Positions 16,136 through 18,081 of a DNA stretch of 18,081 bases are shown piece after piece; the first letter of the stretch is position 1, and each line of letters opens with the position of its first letter. The DNA lies in the NCBI GenBank assembly GCA_002284615.2, contig MU069809.1, positions 76,145 to 94,225 on the forward strand. The letters run 5' to 3'. The position numbers and the translations under genes were made by a program. The notes under the pieces were generated by a model. It was not told the origin of the DNA, did no database searches, and saw nothing but the letters and a program-made list of their open reading frames with translations. Source of the stretch: Dunaliella salina (Eukaryota > Chlorophyta > Chlorophyceae > Chlamydomonadales > Dunaliellaceae).

Positions 16136-16255
16136 CCGGAAGATCAGGCACGGGGCACTGCTGATGACTGACTTTTTTCCTTTTCGTCCTTTGGTAGGAG
16201 GGACACATAATTCATTTCGGCCTTAGGTGTCATTTTTACCTCAATTGATGCAGGG
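16136..16255 (+). mobile_element. Fragment H: Dualen-like 3' end (C/D type)
   Basis: The sequence matches D's end: AGATCAGGCACGGGGCACTG aligns with AGGTCAGGCACGGGATACTG, followed by CTGACTT, TTTGGTAGGAGGGACAC, GGCCTTAGGTGTC and CTCAATTGATGCAGGGG. It is more diverged, has an internal deletion of about 14 bp near the stop codon and no TTTTC tail. Confidence 0.65.
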
Positions 16256-16365
16256 GTAGCGCTTATCGTGTTGCTAAGCATGGTGAACAAGCATATTGGC
16301 AAGGTATCACAGTTGAGTTGCACTTTTGATGAAACCTGCTTTCACTGTGGCAAAACGTAAAAGGT

Positions 16366-16900
16366 ACCGTCATCTTGACTTTGGCAGACATGTGCAATCC
16401 CTACCTTCATGATGTGCAGTGGCAAGCCCAGAAACAAAACACACTTCCAGTTGCATGCCTGCATGCTGAGAGTTGAGGCTTCAAACTGGCAGGGACATGC
16501 ACCGAATACTTGTTGACAACAGTGTGGTCAAGGAGCCCTGAAGACGAAAAACATGCACTTTCCTATGCTCATACAGCCCGTCATGTTGGCAGAAAGGAAG
16601 CACACACGATTTCTTTTTACTTCCCTGACTTCAAACAGTCTTAATTGAAAGAAGCACTTTTGATTGTTCTGGGGTGAGTACTGAGGGCCTTTTGTTTTCT
16701 TTCCAGAATCAGGATCATCAGACAAATCAGTTCATTCCTGACCTCATGCATTGTTCTTGTCGGGAAGCCAAGCACCCAAACCTGCCTCTTGAACATTTTT
16801 GTTTCATCAGAACAACAAAAAGCTCCTTCCTGCCTGCATGACAGCTTCCTGAATCCTCTGATTTGGCAAACCATATAAACCCTGGGTATAAATGTCAATT
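16366..16900 (+). pseudogene. J: decayed L1-like ORF2 C-terminus, related to G
   Basis: In shifting plus-strand frames one reads RHLDFGRHVQS, FQLHACMLRVEASNWQGHAP and EDEKHALSYAHTARHV, which align in order with LHLDLGRHMQRN, FRLHAHKLRVETSHWHGHAP and QHEKHVIFLCPC of G. A later part, FQNQDHQTNQFIPDLMHCSC (16706-16765), fits the extreme C-terminus of such proteins. Stops and frame changes are frequent and the zinc-knuckle Cys residues are mostly gone. It is older than G. Confidence 0.6.
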
Positions 16901-16980
16901 AGGATTGAAGAAGGCATTCTGATGAACTCTGGAATGATCAAGTAGGGTTTCATTTATCATGATAGTGGTATGTGGAACGT

Positions 16981-17001
16981 ACACACATACACACACACAC
17001 A
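16981..17001. repeat. (AC)n microsatellite
   Basis: An interrupted run of AC dinucleotides, about ten units with two CAT interruptions. Confidence 0.9.
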
Positions 17002-18065
17002 TATTGAATTAAATTCCAGGTACAAAAAAAAAGCCTGTACACCTTATACCTTGACCATAAACTTTATCCTTTTTTTACTCCTATTTCGAGTCATAGCCTA
17101 GCAGTCATGCGATTTAACTTATGGCTTTTTTTTAATGTAAAACCTGAAACAGAAAAGAAAAATCCCAGAGGAGGGCGACAAAGGCCTCAAACAGGTGCTT
17201 TTGAAATGTTCACCAATCATAGGTCCCTTAGGTTGCAACCTTCAAACTTAGCATCAAATGGCATTGTGTATCACCAAGCTTTGGTCTTGCAATTGAGGGG
17301 GGCACCTTCCTAATCGGCCGCGGCGTGAACCCTACTTTTTGAGCAAGCACCCACCACATCTGACCAGCCACAGTGCCAAAAAGGGTGATTTTTAATGAGT
17401 TGGTATCCTCGGACCAAAGAAATATCATTGCAAAAAGCATGGAGTGGAAAGACCCAGTGGTTGGTCAGGTGCTGAATTCCAGCCATTTCCCTATGAGGAA
17501 ATCCAGCACTAGGTGTGCCACAAAGGCCAATTTTTGACCTCCTTCATTCCCACTTTTGAATATGCCGGATCATAGCATACAACATAAGGGTTATTAAGAA
17601 AATATTTTGGGGGTACAAAATGGTCCCAGGGTGGAGCTGTGGGCCATTTTAGGGTGATCTGAGGCCAGGAGAGTGATCTGGGGTCAACCAATTTTCATCA
17701 TTTTTTGGTGAAAGTGTTTTTTATTTATATTATAATGGTTGTCCTGGTCAAATTTGGAAAAGATCGGCGGGAAAGAACATTTTCAGGAATTGGGGCCCAT
17801 CGCCCACCTCTGGAAAAATCCTGGGCCGTGTGCATTAGGATTTCCTGCCTAGCAAGCGAGCAGGGGCCGCACCAAATAGGCAAAAGGCCTCCAATCAAAG
17901 CAGTCATCAGCTAATCTGTTCGAAAGCAAAAGCAGGGGGAAGATTGCCATAACCATACCTGCTTGCAAGGGCAGCTTGGCCGAGCATAAAAAAACAAAGC
18001 TCAAAAGTAGCCTTGATCTTGGATGTGGGACCTGAGTGCACACCCAGATTCTGAGGGGGGATACC
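17002..18065. other. Unassigned right flank
   Basis: About 1 kb without a recognisable gene, RNA or transposon end. ORFs are at most 70 codons and show no motif. An imperfect inverted repeat around GTGCTGAATT/GGAAATCCAGCAC at about 17470-17512 could form a weak hairpin. The region may be host intron or intergenic DNA, or a repeat I cannot name. Confidence 0.4.
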
Positions 18066-18081
18066 CTCTCTCTCTCTCTCT
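18066..18081. repeat. (CT)n microsatellite at window edge
   Basis: A run of CT dinucleotides continues to the end of the window; its full length is not visible. Confidence 0.9.

Overview
The window looks like eukaryotic, repeat-dominated DNA with no intact host gene that I can recognise. Almost everything that reads as protein is debris of non-LTR retrotransposons, with two non-autonomous hAT-type DNA transposons, a satellite array and a tRNA-like fragment. The main family resembles Dualen/RandI, known from the green alga Chlamydomonas: non-LTR elements with a cysteine protease, an APE-type endonuclease, reverse transcriptase (RT), RNase H and a restriction-like endonuclease (RLE). That family, medium GC, and two undetermined bases (draft assembly) suggest a green-lineage alga or relative. 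The organism is an inference only.

Region 1 (about 205-4255, minus strand): Dualen-like relic A. From its 5' side it carries a methyltransferase-like domain with a decayed NPPY motif, RNase H, a zinc knuckle, an RLE, and the 3' end. It is broken by two hAT-type insertions (921-2052 and 2338-2726, each with an 8-bp target duplication matching at 7 of 8 bases). A short antisense copy of the same family's own 3' end (B, 3677-3884) is flanked by a 9-bp duplication. A GC-rich double palindrome sits where A's tail should be.

Region 2 (4331-5058): unassigned DNA, then a minus-strand 3'-end fragment (E).

Region 3 (about 5091-14277, plus strand): Dualen-like relic F. In order it has a Cys/His-rich N-terminus, a Josephin-like cysteine protease, an inserted or joined L1-like C-terminal piece (G, 6279-7300), the end of the APE endonuclease, then RT with its catalytic core deleted, the RT thumb, and a Ser/Thr/Pro-rich linker. 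At 7632 F is interrupted by D (plus strand, 5'-truncated, flanked by an 11-bp duplication). D is itself interrupted by C (minus strand, flanked by a ~23-nt duplication). C and D together make an almost loop-free inverted repeat with ~1.5-kb arms.

Region 4 (14278-18081): a dispersed repeat also found inside the first hAT element, here split by a ~92-bp satellite rich in CCTGAWTCAGG palindromes and a tRNA-like piece. Then come decayed L1-like C-termini, another Dualen-like 3' end (H), microsatellites, and about 1 kb with nothing recognisable.

None of the coding segments forms a working pathway here. Put together, A, C, D and F let one read the domain order of the family: Cys/His-rich region, Josephin-like protease, APE, RT, linker, N6-adenine-methyltransferase-like domain, RNase H, zinc knuckle, RLE, then a 3' UTR ending in TTTTC repeats. 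The methyltransferase-like domain and the nested self-insertion are the most interesting features.
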